From: Myxococcota bacterium | GTDB taxonomy: Bacteria > Myxococcota_A > UBA796 | Length of the DNA: 56,420 bases | Assembly: GCA_029251165.1 (NCBI GenBank) | Contig: JAQXDW010000012.1 | Coordinates: 1 to 56,420 of the forward strand | Direction of reading: 5' to 3' | Shown here: positions 26,337 to 35,000 of the stretch, piece after piece | How the letters are laid out: every line of letters begins with the position of its first letter | Position numbering within the stretch: the stretch's first letter is position 1 | Made by a program: the position numbers and the translations under genes | The notes under the pieces: model-generated | Database searches by the model: none | Told to the model about the DNA's origin: nothing | The model's input: the letters and a program-made list of their open reading frames with translations, nothing else

Positions 26337-26370
26337 TCCTCAGCAACAATGTCTCCTCAGCAACAATGTC
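26337..26370. repeat. 17-bp perfect tandem duplication
   Basis: TCCTCAGCAACAATGTC occurs at 26337-26353 and 26354-26370, between the DUF2835 gene and the next lipoprotein start. It is a second, unrelated duplication within 110 bp. Confidence 0.9.
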
Positions 26371-26394
26371 CTTCGAACAAGCCATGAGGCCCCA

Positions 26395-27531
26395 ATGCGT
26401 CTTTTTATCTTCGCCGTCTCTACCCTGTGGCTGGGCTGCACACCCGAGGTCAGCGTCATCGAGAACGAAGCCGAAGGCGATGAGCCTGGAGAGTGCAGCG
26501 ATGGTGCGGACAATGACGAAGACGGCGACTTCGACTGCGACGACACAGACTGCATTGGAGCACCAGACTGTGACGACAACGGCAGCAATGACAGCGGCGG
26601 CGACAACAGCGACAGCGACAGCGACAGCGACAGCGGTGGCGACAACAACACGCCTCCCAGCACACCAGGGGTGGCCACCGCGCCGAGCTGCGCCGACTCG
26701 GACGAGGACGTCACCTGCGTCCTGAGCACAGCCTCGACGGATCCGGACGGTGACCCGGTGAGCTACGACTACGCCTGGTCAGCAGACAGCGGCGCCAGCG
26801 CGACCGGCATCACCCTCTCCAGCAGCCAGACCACCGGCGGAGAAGCGTGGACCTGCACGGTCACGCCCAGCGATGGCTTCGCCGACGGCCCCCCCGGAGC
26901 CGCCAGCCTTCCCGTCTACGGTCCCTGCCAGAGCCGACAGAGCACATCCTTCTCGAGCGGACTGGGCTCCGGCTGGTCGTCGCTGGGGGGAGAGGTCTCC
27001 ATCGGCTCAGGCTACGTCGAGCTGGTGCGCACGCGCGAAGCGTGGGCTGCGGCCCAGTGGAGCGATGATGCTGCAGTCGAGGGCGGGCTCACCCTCGAGG
27101 CGACGCTCTCAGTCCATGCCGATCAGGGCCTGGTCGGTGCCTGCATCACCAACGGCGACACCAGCACCGGGATCTCCATCCCAGGCATCGATGGTCTGCA
27201 TGGGCGCGGCTACTGCCTGCTGCTGAGCACAGAGACGCAGAACGGCTCCGAGCAAGGGGCCTTCCTGATGGCCGGAGACGTCACCGGAAACCTCACCATC
27301 CTGGCGGAGAAGCGCTTCTCCCCCAGCCTCGGTCAGCAGTACACGCTCGCCCTCGACCGCACCTGTGCTGGGGAGCTGGCCCTGTGGGTCGATGGCGAAG
27401 AGGTGGGCACGAACAGCAACACCGATGCGGTGTCGTTCCAGCGGCTCCTGCTGGTGGGAGGAGAAGACGACTACACCTCAGACTTTCCCGGCGGACGGAT
27501 CCACAGCCTGACCTATGAGGGCTGCCAGTAG
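26395..27531 (+). CDS. MopE-motif lipoprotein with lectin-like C-terminal domain
   Basis: ATG 26395 (GAGG upstream) gives the leader MRLFIFAVSTLWLGC with a lipobox. A MopE-type motif follows (CSDGADNDEDGDFDCDDTDC), then a Ser/Asp/Gly repeat stalk (SDSDSDSDSGGDN). Next is a PKD/Ig-like module with DPDGDPVSYDYAWS (about 125-180). The last 200 residues form a beta-sandwich like the concanavalin A/laminin-G group (FSSGLGSGWSSLGGEVSIG, LALDRTCAGELALWVDGEEVG). It is probably a surface glycan- or protein-binding lipoprotein. The stalk repeats are likely to be variable in length. The lectin-like assignment rests on pattern only. Confidence 0.85.
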   Translation: MRLFIFAVSTLWLGCTPEVSVIENEAEGDEPGECSDGADNDEDGDFDCDDTDCIGAPDCDDNGSNDSGGDNSDSDSDSDSGGDNNTPPSTPGVATAPSCADSDEDVTCVLSTASTDPDGDPVSYDYAWSADSGASATGITLSSSQTTGGEAWTCTVTPSDGFADGPPGAASLPVYGPCQSRQSTSFSSGLGSGWSSLGGEVSIGSGYVELVRTREAWAAAQWSDDAAVEGGLTLEATLSVHADQGLVGACITNGDTSTGISIPGIDGLHGRGYCLLLSTETQNGSEQGAFLMAGDVTGNLTILAEKRFSPSLGQQYTLALDRTCAGELALWVDGEEVGTNSNTDAVSFQRLLLVGGEDDYTSDFPGGRIHSLTYEGCQ

Positions 27532-27768
27532 GACGCCGCATGGGGCACCCACAGCCCCCTCGCCGCACACACGCTCGATTATTCGGTCAAAAAAAGACCT
27601 GGATGTGCGGCAGAACATTCTGTTACGTCTTGGGCGTTCCGCAGAGATGCGCTTTCGGGAGTCTCATGTCTTAGCAATCCTCAATGCCCCACTTGGCTTG
27701 CCCCTTCAGCACACCGCTGAAGCGTGGTCACAGAACTGCTGCGTCTGCAGTCAGCCAAGAGGTTCATT

Positions 27769-28101
27769 ATGCTTCGACAAGACATCGCTGCCGTCCTTCC
27801 CCGCGGGAGCTCCCGTGCACTCTACGCACGCCTGCTGGGTGTCCGACGAGAGAGCCACTGGGTGAGGGCCGGGGATCTCCGCCACACCGCCGACGGCTTC
27901 GTGCTCACCCCCACCTGGGACAGCCCGGGATTCGAGATCCTCTGGGAGGCCGCCTCGGCACAGGACACCACCGTCACGGACGGCTCGCGCGTCATCTTCG
28001 CCGTCCACGATGACGGCGGCCTGCTCCAGGTGGGGGCAGTCGCCCTGACCTCCGGCCTGACCGGACACGTCCAGGCGTATGCACCGGAGCGCGGCCGCTG
28101 A
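27769..28101 (+). CDS. Hypothetical cytoplasmic protein (110 aa)
   Basis: ATG 27769 follows AAGAGG at a good distance and begins MLRQDIAAVLPRGSSRALYARL. The protein is a compact mixed alpha/beta sequence without signal peptide or metal site. It ends against a converging oxidoreductase remnant, sharing the palindrome 28097-28112. No family is recognised. Confidence 0.65.
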   Translation: MLRQDIAAVLPRGSSRALYARLLGVRRESHWVRAGDLRHTADGFVLTPTWDSPGFEILWEAASAQDTTVTDGSRVIFAVHDDGGLLQVGAVALTSGLTGHVQAYAPERGR

Positions 28102-28112
28102 GGCGGCTCAGC
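28097..28112. terminator. Palindrome joining two convergent stop codons
   Basis: GCTGAG-GCGG-CTCAGC contains the plus-strand TGA (28099-28101) in one arm and the minus-strand stop (28108-28110) in the other. The short stem may act as a small bidirectional terminator. Confidence 0.45.
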
Positions 28113-28683
28113 CGGAGGGTGGCCGGGGGTAGATGATGCCCACGGCCACCAGAATTCGCGCGGCGCGAAGGATCATCGGTCCAGACGCCGCGCGGACGCT
28201 CACCGCGACCCCATCCCCGTCGCGCTGCCACCGCTCCGCCTGCCCCCCGAGGAGCAGGCGCACCCCGGCTTCCTCCAGTCGCTGACGAACCTCAGCCACC
28301 GCTCTATCCGGGTAGCCCACGAGCAGCGCGGGGCGGCTGTCGAGCACCGTCACCGTGCTGCCCGCGCGGGCCCAGGCCAGGGCCAGCTCGACGCCGACAT
28401 ACCCCGCTCCGATGACCACAGCGCTCTGCGGGAACTCTCGCAGAGCCGCCCGATAGTCCAGAATGTACGTACAGAACCCAAACCCGTTCAGCGGGACTGC
28501 GCGCCCGTACAGGAGCCGCCCGTCTTGCCCGAGCAGCCGAGCGACCACAGGCGGAAAGGAGGCCGCCGCACCAAAAGGGTGGACCGGCGTGCTGGCCTCC
28601 AGGCTCGGCTGCGCCGAGGGGTGCTCAGTGAGAACAGCCAGCAGCGCGCTCAGGTGATGGTTGAGGGCTGGATCGGCGAACAC
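28108..28683 (-). pseudogene. Truncated NAD(P)/FAD oxidoreductase remnant
   Basis: The only usable start is GTG 28683, giving 191 residues. The frame is open upstream to 28944 without another ATG, GTG or TTG. Residues 85-160 form a Rossmann nucleotide-binding unit of the pyridine nucleotide-disulfide oxidoreductase class (SAVVIGAGYVGVELALAWAR, then STVTVLDSRPALL). The N-terminal FAD-binding glycine motif and the C-terminal dimerisation domain of that class are missing, and the end (LVAVGIIYPRPPSG) breaks off where the family normally continues. It is probably a gene fragment. A divergent short member with a different N-terminus is less likely. Confidence 0.6.
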
Positions 28684-28975
28684 CCGCCGCAGGACGGCAT
28701 GCCTGCGACGACCAAATTGCGGGAGCCGTCGAAGCTGACGGAAGCGACGGATGCGTCCGCGAGCGCACAGCGCTGCCGCGAGCGACGGCGGCGGCGGCGA
28801 CTGTGCGAGGGCCTCGTGCAGGGACCGCAGCAGCCACGCGCGCTGCTCTGCGGGGAGCGGCAGCGCGATGATGGCGTTGTAGGCATGCAGCGCGGTGGCT
28901 GTGGTGTGGTGATCGATGCGGCCTCCGGTCTCTCTCCGCTCCCCTCACCCTGGGCAGCCCCGCTCCTGAGACAGA

Positions 28976-30337
28976 CTACTGGTACACCCGCACCCAGTCG
29001 ATCCGGTACTCCTGCGGCAGCGCGCCGATGTCCACGCCACACCAGCCTCCCCAGTCACCGCCGAAGGCGAGGTTGAGCAGGATGTGGAAGGTCTGATCGA
29101 ACGGCCAGGTGTCCGAGTCTCCGACTCCGTCGTTGTCAAAGGTGAAGATCAGCTCGCCGTCGACGAAGAAGCGCTGGGTCTCCGGTGTCCAGTCCACCGA
29201 GTAGAGGTGAAAGGCGCTGGTGGCATCGCGCGTGGTCTCTCCGCCAAGCTGGGTGCCGAGGGTGTGGTTGTAGGCGCCGGTGTGAACGGTGGCGAAGATG
29301 GCATCGCGCTGACAGCCGACGTGCTCCATGATGTCGATCTCACCGCTGTACGGCCAGCTGCCATACACCGACGCGCTCGGCAGCATCCAGAACGCCGGCC
29401 ACGTCCCGACGCCGTCTGGGACCATCAGCATGGCCTCGATGCGGCCATAGGTCCACTCGGCAGCATCAGCGGTGATCAGGCGGGCGGAGGAGATCGAGCC
29501 GTTCCCCTCCTGGCGGGCTGTGATGACGAGCTGTCCGTCGGAGACATCGGCATTGTCGATGCTGTCGGTGTAGGCCTGCTGCTCGTTGTTGAAGGTGTAG
29601 GCAGCCAGCTCCAGCCGGGTCCAGACAGACTCATCCAGCGCATCGCCGCTGAATTCATCGTTCCAGATCAGGAGCCGCTCGCCGTCGACCTCCCCGGTGC
29701 CTGTCGAGGTCCATGCGACCTCGTCGAGGTAGACCGCACCGCCCGCGCTCCAGTCCGCCAGCGTGAAGCGGAGGCCGAGCGCTCCGCTGACCGCCGTCTC
29801 AGGCACCGCAGCCTCGACCCGCAGTTCCTGCCAGAGCCCAGCCTCAAAGTTCGCATCCACGGATGCGCTGGTGTGCTCCTCGACAAGGGCACCGCTGGCA
29901 TCGAGGTAGCGGAGGAACAGCACCGCGCTGCTGCCGCCCCCGACCGCGTCGGCAGGGTGGGTGAAGGCCTGAGCGGTCAGGACATGGGCATCGCCTGGGG
30001 TGAGCCCGATGAGGGTCAGGCCGTGCTCGGCGTCGTTGGGGACCGAGCCGGTGTAGAGCCCCCAGATCTTCTCCGCATGCTCGCCAGCGAGGGCGGTGAA
30101 TGTGTCGTCGCTGCCGTAGATCGCGTCGCCGGTGGTGGCCCAGTCATGGTTGGCGTAGCCGGACGGTCGCCACCACGTCTCGCCCGACTCGAAGCCGCCG
30201 TTGGCCAGTCGGTTGACCAGGGTGTCGGTGCCGGTGTCGGTGTCGGTGTCGATGTCGGGCTCGGAGGCCACCGACCCGTCTCCCTCACTTGAGCACCCCA
30301 GCCAGAGCAGAACACAGAGCAACACACGCACCTCCAC
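28976..30337 (-). CDS. GH16-family glycoside hydrolase lipoprotein
   Basis: From GTG 30337 the product has 453 residues. The leader VEVRVLLCVLLWLGC carries a lipobox; the frame upstream is open but Arg-rich and unlike protein. A DIDTDTDTGTDT linker follows. Residues 45-210 form a carbohydrate-binding-type beta-sandwich (NGGFESGETWW, FTLADWSAGGAVYLDEV). The C-terminal domain is GH16: the catalytic motif EIDIMEH lies near residues 332-338 with the two expected glutamates. WPAFWMLP, WTPETQRFFVDG and the terminal YRIDWVRVYQ are also typical. GH16 enzymes cut beta-1,3/1,4-glucans, laminarin, agar or carrageenan. Being lipid-anchored, it would act at the cell surface. GTG at 30331 is an alternative start. 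Confidence 0.93.
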   Translation of the reverse strand: MEVRVLLCVLLWLGCSSEGDGSVASEPDIDTDTDTGTDTLVNRLANGGFESGETWWRPSGYANHDWATTGDAIYGSDDTFTALAGEHAEKIWGLYTGSVPNDAEHGLTLIGLTPGDAHVLTAQAFTHPADAVGGGSSAVLFLRYLDASGALVEEHTSASVDANFEAGLWQELRVEAAVPETAVSGALGLRFTLADWSAGGAVYLDEVAWTSTGTGEVDGERLLIWNDEFSGDALDESVWTRLELAAYTFNNEQQAYTDSIDNADVSDGQLVITARQEGNGSISSARLITADAAEWTYGRIEAMLMVPDGVGTWPAFWMLPSASVYGSWPYSGEIDIMEHVGCQRDAIFATVHTGAYNHTLGTQLGGETTRDATSAFHLYSVDWTPETQRFFVDGELIFTFDNDGVGDSDTWPFDQTFHILLNLAFGGDWGGWCGVDIGALPQEYRIDWVRVYQ

Positions 30338-30564
30338 GTCGTGGCTATCGCACCGAAACAGCCCATGCCCGCCGATGCCCTGGGGCATGGACGCGCACGA
30401 GGCGGACGCTCGAGGGTGCGTCATGCGGGTGGTGTCGGATGGCTCGCGCTCGGCCTCTCCGACCCACACGCTGCGCGCGAACACATGGACACGGGGCATC
30501 GAAGACGGCACCATACGCTCACAGGCCCCCGGCACGGCTGCGGGACAGACGGAGGACCTCGAAG

Positions 30565-30807
30565 ATGGCTGCCAGAGCGGACAGCACCCGCGTCAAGATC
30601 CTCGCAGGACGGGTCGGCTACATCATCCAGGGCACGATCGGCATCGGGCTCGGCTCCTGGTCTCGCGCAGCCCGGATCCGCGATCAGCTCGGCCTGAGCG
30701 ACCTCCCGCGATCCGTCCCTGAGGCTGACTGGGATGCCCTGTCCGGGGAGGTCGTTGTCGTCTCCACCCCCGCCCGGGTCCCAGTGGACAGCACCGACGC
30801 CGACTGA
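30565..30807 (+). CDS. Small hypothetical protein (80 aa)
   Basis: ATG 30565 follows GGAGG. The 80-residue product has a basic N-terminus, a Gly/Ile-rich stretch (GRVGYIIQGTIGIGLGSWSR) and an acidic C-terminus. It is not clearly exported or membrane-bound. It ends against the zinc-ribbon operon, with which it shares a stop-codon palindrome. No family is recognised. Confidence 0.6.
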   Translation: MAARADSTRVKILAGRVGYIIQGTIGIGLGSWSRAARIRDQLGLSDLPRSVPEADWDALSGEVVVVSTPARVPVDSTDAD

Positions 30808-30818
30808 GCCCCGCTCAG
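30804..30818. terminator. Palindrome joining two convergent stop codons
   Basis: CTGAGC-CCC-GCTCAG includes the plus-strand TGA (30805-30807) and the minus-strand stop (30815-30817), which pair with each other. Confidence 0.45.
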
Positions 30819-31681
30819 CGAACCGATGCCCGTGGAGACCTGAACGTCGAGAGGCGCTCACGGGCCGCGCGCCAGCCGCGCTGGAGAGCGGAGCGAGAGA
30901 GGAGCGTCGTCGGCGTGAGGGCATGGCGACACTCAGGACAGCGACGGGCCTCGGGACGCACGCTGTGGCTGCACTGCGGACAGGGAACGCGACAGGCTCG
31001 ATCTGAGGCCACCTGGACGGCCTTGATGAGCAGGGCCACAGCAACCAGCAGCCCCGACGCCAGCAGCAGAAAGGCCGCCGCCAGATAGGGCGCCAGCAGC
31101 AGGGCCAGGAGCACCGCAGCGACGCCGCCGGTCTCCAGCCGCGCCCAGAGCGACTCCAGCTCGAACTCCGCCAGGAACGCCATGAGCTGGCTGCGCGCCC
31201 AGGTCATCGCGGAGTGAATCCCCACCGCACCAGCCACCGCTCCGGCCTTGACCGCGACCGGCTGGTCAGCCCCCGCCGCCATGGAGACCGCCAGCGCCAG
31301 GCCGCCGCCGTCCGGGCTGACGTCCTGGGCCACCAAGGCGGTTGCTTCGGCTTCTGGGAGGCCCAGCGAGGCGAACAAGAGGGCGCAGCTGAACACCCCG
31401 AACGAGCCGAGCAGGTGATCGATCTTCAGCTCACGGAGCAGCTCGGCGGCGTCGGCGTCGTGGCGGGTCCAGGTCTCCAGCCCCGCAAGCAGTCCCGCAA
31501 TGAGCAGGGCCGGCAGGGAGATGAGCCAGCCCAGGGCCGGGGCCAGGGTGAGCTGATCCATGCGAACCAGCACGCCGATGGTCCACTGGATGGCCACAAA
31601 GGTCAGCCCGGGACGGGCGCTGGAGACAATGGCCGCGTTGAAGGTCTGGGCCAGGAAGCGGGCGAGGGTCGGATCAAGCAT
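30815..31681 (-). CDS. Multi-pass membrane protein with C-terminal zinc ribbon, third gene of operon
   Basis: ATG 31681 overlaps the end of the preceding gene by 8 bp. The 288-residue product has several hydrophobic helices (for example ALGWLISLPALLIAGLLAGL, VLLALLLAPYLAAAFLLL) and then a zinc ribbon, CPQCSH-x8-CPEC, near the C-terminus. The membrane part has the size and helix pattern of DUF4126-type proteins, but I am not certain. The ribbon would be cytoplasmic and could bind protein or nucleic acid. Overlap with its neighbours suggests the three proteins form a complex. Confidence 0.78.
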   Translation of the reverse strand: MLDPTLARFLAQTFNAAIVSSARPGLTFVAIQWTIGVLVRMDQLTLAPALGWLISLPALLIAGLLAGLETWTRHDADAAELLRELKIDHLLGSFGVFSCALLFASLGLPEAEATALVAQDVSPDGGGLALAVSMAAGADQPVAVKAGAVAGAVGIHSAMTWARSQLMAFLAEFELESLWARLETGGVAAVLLALLLAPYLAAAFLLLASGLLVAVALLIKAVQVASDRACRVPCPQCSHSVRPEARRCPECRHALTPTTLLSRSALQRGWRAARERLSTFRSPRASVR

Positions 31682-32369
31682 CGAGCATCCACTCCGCCAG
31701 GGCGCTGACGCCGGGAAGGTCGGTGGTGGCCAGCAGGTGGAGGCCGCCCACTGCCGCGCCGATGCTGCCGCCCACCGCCACAAGCAGGGCGCCACACAGC
31801 CCCGCCGGCAGCAGCCACTCCCACGTCTGCAGCGGCAGCGCCTCGGTCTCCCAAGCGATGCGTCGGCGGATCAGCCACAGCGCCGACTCGACATAGACCA
31901 CCGAGAGCAGGAAGCCCACCGCCGCGAGGATCAGCGCCGAGACCCCCAGCAGGGGCGCGACCGCGACGTTGATGATGAACGCGAGCGCGGTCAGCAGGGC
32001 ACCGACCAGCTTGATGGTGAAGCGGCCGGTGATGCGGCGCGCCGGCGGCAGCCAGCCCAGCGCGCTGCGAATCAGCAGCACATGCAGCACCAGCAGGCCC
32101 ACCGCAAGGACCACCGTCTGGAGCATCGGCACCGCACCAGAGACAAAGCTGGCCGCCGCAACGAGTCCGTAGCCCACCAGCCGCCGTCCCCACCAGCGAC
32201 CCGCCAGCGCATCGGTGAGCCCATCGGTGCCGCCGAGGCGCCGGAGATCGGCATCGCAGCGCGGACACTGCTGCCCACGGAGCAGAGCACGGAGGGGGAC
32301 CGGCTCGGCACACCAGCCGCAGCGCCGGCGCATCAGCAGGGCGTTGTGGTGCTCGTGGAGGTCAGACAT
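31674..32369 (-). CDS. Membrane protein with N-terminal zinc ribbon, second gene of operon
   Basis: I start at ATG 32369 (MSDLHEHHNALL), which overlaps the end of the first gene by 8 bp. Residues 14-40 hold CGWC...CPRC, a zinc ribbon. About five hydrophobic helices follow (LVGYGLVAAASFVSG, VVLAVGLLVLHVLL, ALLTALAFIINVAVAPLLG, and others). The order, ribbon then membrane domain, mirrors the next gene, where the ribbon comes last. No family name is supported. Confidence 0.78.
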   Translation of the reverse strand: MSDLHEHHNALLMRRRCGWCAEPVPLRALLRGQQCPRCDADLRRLGGTDGLTDALAGRWWGRRLVGYGLVAAASFVSGAVPMLQTVVLAVGLLVLHVLLIRSALGWLPPARRITGRFTIKLVGALLTALAFIINVAVAPLLGVSALILAAVGFLLSVVYVESALWLIRRRIAWETEALPLQTWEWLLPAGLCGALLVAVGGSIGAAVGGLHLLATTDLPGVSALAEWMLDA

Positions 32370-33033
32370 GTCTCTGCCCAGGCCGAAATTGCCGAAGGGT
32401 GTAGTGGTAGCTGTAGTGGGAGTCTCCGGCCTCCTCGTACGTCCACCAGCGCGCGCAGACGCGGCACCAAGCGACCGTGGCGCTGTGATCGATGGGCGCA
32501 TGCGGGTGCTGACGACGGACCAAGCTGACGAGCGCGTCGTGCTCGTGGAGGCGCTGGCAGCCCGTTCCACACAGGCACGGCAAGGGCGCGAGCAGCTGGG
32601 CAGCCTGCTCGACCGCATCGGCCAGCTCAGGACTCAGCGTCGCGCGCAGCGTCCCCAGTCCAGCGCGGGCCACCGCTCCCAGCGGCAGCTTGACGCGCGG
32701 ATGCCCCCTCGCATCGACCGCGAGGGTGCGCCCGAAGAACCACACCATCCCCGAGGCATCCGAGAACGCCTCATCGCGCACAAACCAAGGCCGACCACGC
32801 AGCGCGGTGGTCTCTGCCGGCGGCGGGCGCTGCTCAGCGGGCAGGCGCGCCTCGGTCAGCAGCGCCAGGGCCTCGGTGAGGACCATCAGATTAAAGGTGC
32901 TCAGGACACGCTCGTTGAGCGCCCCCTCGAGGAAGGCATCGCCGCTGCAGGTCTCCTTTGATGGCAACAACAAGACGGTATCTGCCTCGATGGAGAGGCG
33001 ATGACCGCTGTAGTCTTCCCAGGTGGTCGTCAT
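32362..33033 (-). CDS. Cytoplasmic Cys-rich protein, first gene of zinc-ribbon membrane operon
   Basis: This 223-residue protein starts at ATG 33033 with GAGGAG some bases upstream. It has no membrane segment. The C-terminal third carries CLCGTGC and, 35 residues later, CRVC, likely a zinc site, followed by WWTYEEAGDSHYSYHY. The N-terminal two thirds are mixed alpha/beta and unrecognised. Its stop overlaps the next start by 8 bp, and the second and third genes overlap in the same way. This points to one transcript and stoichiometric production. Confidence 0.78.
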   Translation of the reverse strand: MTTTWEDYSGHRLSIEADTVLLLPSKETCSGDAFLEGALNERVLSTFNLMVLTEALALLTEARLPAEQRPPPAETTALRGRPWFVRDEAFSDASGMVWFFGRTLAVDARGHPRVKLPLGAVARAGLGTLRATLSPELADAVEQAAQLLAPLPCLCGTGCQRLHEHDALVSLVRRQHPHAPIDHSATVAWCRVCARWWTYEEAGDSHYSYHYTLRQFRPGQRHV

Positions 33034-33056
33034 GAGCTGATTCTACTCTCCTCACC

Positions 33057-34166
33057 TCACGTCAGCTGAGCGCTGCGTGAATCCGCTCGACCAGGGGCAT
33101 CAATGGGGATCTCATCGGCGTCGAGATCGGTCACCAGGCGCGCCGGCCCATCGTCCCAGCGCAGCGCCGCCAGTCGGCTCTGCGCAAGCTCGCCGAAGCC
33201 AGACCGGGCCTGAAAGCGGATGCCGGCCGAGAAGTCCACGCAGTAGACGTTGCCGCGCGCTCCCAGCCAGCGCGTGCGATGATCCTTGTGGAAGTCTCCG
33301 CGATCTTCCTTGCCATGCGGCGGGTTTTCCTGGTCCCAGATCCGCCAGTAGTGACCCATGATCACAGCGACGTCCCCGTCGTAGTCTTCCCACCAGCGGT
33401 ACCGCCTCGCCATGCGCCACTTGCCGCCAGCGGGAAAGGGAGACTCGTCTGCACGGAGGGCGCGCTCGATGCCGGAGGTGAGGAGCTTGTGCGGCTGTCG
33501 CTGCTCCGTCTCCGCCCAGTACCCATGGCGCGGGAGCAAGGGGGGCGCGGCCTTGCCCACCACCGTCTTCAGCGTCTCAAACTGCGACTTCTCAGCCTGA
33601 AAGGCCATGTCGGCCTTCTTCTCCGACTTCAGCATTCCCACCTGCGCCTCGTGGAAGGCCCTCAGCTCAGCGGCGCTGCCCATCTCAGAGAGCTGCGCGA
33701 TGGCGTCGGCGCTCCAGGCGGCGTGGACGATGCGGACATCGGGGCGCTCGAGCACCAGCGGCAGCGACCTGAAGAACGCCATGGCCCGCTGCCGGAGGTC
33801 GGCGGTGGCCAGCACGCTGCTGTAGCGACCAGAGGCTCCGTGACCTTCCCAGCCCTCGTCGACGCCATACCACCACATGTTGCCGCTCTTCTCCAGGTCC
33901 AGCAGCAGGTTGAGCTCGTGGTTGCCGAGGACGCAGAACGCCGAGCCCGCCTCGACCCACCTCATGACCCGCTCCAGCACGCCGACGCTGTCCGGCCCCC
34001 GGTCCACCAGATCGCCGACGAACACCAGGTGCCGACCGTCAGGATGCACCCCGTCGACATACCCCATGCGCGCCAGGAGTCGGTCTAGCGCCGCGCACTC
34101 CCCGTGGACATCGCCGACCACATCGAGGGGCCCCTCAGGCAGGGACTGGACGGGAAAGTTTGTCAT
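33057..34166 (-). CDS. PP2A-like metallophosphoesterase
   Basis: This 369-residue protein begins at ATG 34166 with GGAG upstream. It has the signature metal-binding blocks of the calcineurin-like phosphoesterases: GDVHGE (18-23), GDLVDRGPDS and GNHELNLL, and later IMGHYWR. This block layout is that of PrpE/ApaH-like or Ser/Thr protein phosphatases with a two-metal centre. There is no signal peptide. The middle (about 160-230) carries a Lys/Glu-rich helical insert that is longer than in ApaH. It could cleave diadenosine polyphosphates or phosphoproteins; the sequence does not decide. Confidence 0.9.
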   Translation of the reverse strand: MTNFPVQSLPEGPLDVVGDVHGECAALDRLLARMGYVDGVHPDGRHLVFVGDLVDRGPDSVGVLERVMRWVEAGSAFCVLGNHELNLLLDLEKSGNMWWYGVDEGWEGHGASGRYSSVLATADLRQRAMAFFRSLPLVLERPDVRIVHAAWSADAIAQLSEMGSAAELRAFHEAQVGMLKSEKKADMAFQAEKSQFETLKTVVGKAAPPLLPRHGYWAETEQRQPHKLLTSGIERALRADESPFPAGGKWRMARRYRWWEDYDGDVAVIMGHYWRIWDQENPPHGKEDRGDFHKDHRTRWLGARGNVYCVDFSAGIRFQARSGFGELAQSRLAALRWDDGPARLVTDLDADEIPIDAPGRADSRSAQLT

Positions 34167-34305
34167 GGTGAGACTCCATCAAGCAGGAGAGCAGTCTAAC
34201 AGCGCACCTCAGAGACACAGGACACCGAGCGCTCAAGCCGTGTACAGTCATCGGACTGCGGGCACCCATCCAGGGAATAGAGAGGTCAAAATCATTCTGA
34301 TAAGC

Positions 34306-34665
34306 ATGGTTTCATCTGCAATGGCGCTGAGTCTCTCCGTCGACACCTCGATCCTGGGGACAGCGGCATCCTGGAACCTCCAGGACATCGAGTATGGCGA
34401 CTTAGAGCCGCTGGTTGTCGCGGTCGACAAGAAGAGCGCGTACCGTCTTGAGGTGACGCTGGAGGAGCATGCCTCGGGCGTGTCGGTCGACATGACCATC
34501 GTGTCGATGAAGACCTCCTGGCGAGGCAAGAGCACAGAGCAGATCCTCTCTCACCCACGGATGATCTCACCGCTCGGAGAAGAGGCGAGCATTCAGCAGG
34601 GCTACAAGACCGCACTTCGCGCGGAGAAGATGCTCTTCGAGGTAACGCTGACGGCACAGGACTGA
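34306..34665 (+). CDS. Small exported protein of unknown function
   Basis: From ATG 34306 the product has 119 residues. The codons just before it (GTC AAA ATC ATT CTG ATA AGC) would extend it into a proper signal peptide, KIILISMVSSAMALS, and AGAGAGG lies right before them, but no standard start codon is there. Either ATG 34306 gives a shortened leader, a rare codon starts translation, or the original GTG/ATG has mutated. The rest is a compact alpha/beta domain (YRLEVTLEEHASGVSVDMT) with no known family. A hairpin overlaps the stop. Confidence 0.65.
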   Translation: MVSSAMALSLSVDTSILGTAASWNLQDIEYGDLEPLVVAVDKKSAYRLEVTLEEHASGVSVDMTIVSMKTSWRGKSTEQILSHPRMISPLGEEASIQQGYKTALRAEKMLFEVTLTAQD

Positions 34666-34688
34666 GCCTCCCGCTCCTGGTAGGCTCA
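34663..34688 (+). terminator. Hairpin with the stop codon in its stem
   Basis: TGAGCCT (34663-34669, beginning with the stop codon) pairs with AGGCTCA (34682-34688) around a 12-nt loop. Confidence 0.5.
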
Positions 34689-34745
34689 CGGTCAGTCCGC
34701 TGCTCGGACAAGGTCATGTACCAAGGAACAAACTGGAGCATCCCC

Positions 34746-34949
34746 ATGAAATCATCCGTGTCCTCCCGACTCGTTCTCATCACGGGGCTCGCCTCCGTCG
34801 CCCTGTCTGCCGCCAGCTGCACGCTGAAGCCTCAGCCTGAGGTCAGCACGAACCCACCAGCGCCGCCACTGGAAGACACCGGAGACACCGGAGACACCGG
34901 AGACACCGGAGACACCGGGGCGGAAGACGGAGACGCTGCCGCCGGCTGA
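34746..34949 (+). CDS. Small lipoprotein with (Asp-Thr-Gly) repeats
   Basis: This 67-residue protein starts at ATG 34746 after GGAG. The leader ends in the lipobox SAASC, and the mature part is only about 43 residues, mostly Pro-rich then five EDTGDTGDTG-type units. There is no globular domain. It is a free lipid-anchored linker of the same type that fronts the larger lipoproteins here. It could be a truncated lipoprotein or a small surface coat peptide. Confidence 0.75.
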   Translation: MKSSVSSRLVLITGLASVALSAASCTLKPQPEVSTNPPAPPLEDTGDTGDTGDTGDTGAEDGDAAAG

Positions 34950-35000
34950 GCCGCACCCATGGGCCATGCCGTGCCCCTCGATGTTCCCGAGAGCGGCGGG

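Noticed and set aside
29084..30292. 402-codon open frame antisense to the GH16 gene
   Set aside because: Same codon-bias shadow effect. The opposite strand carries the unmistakable GH16 motif and lipobox.
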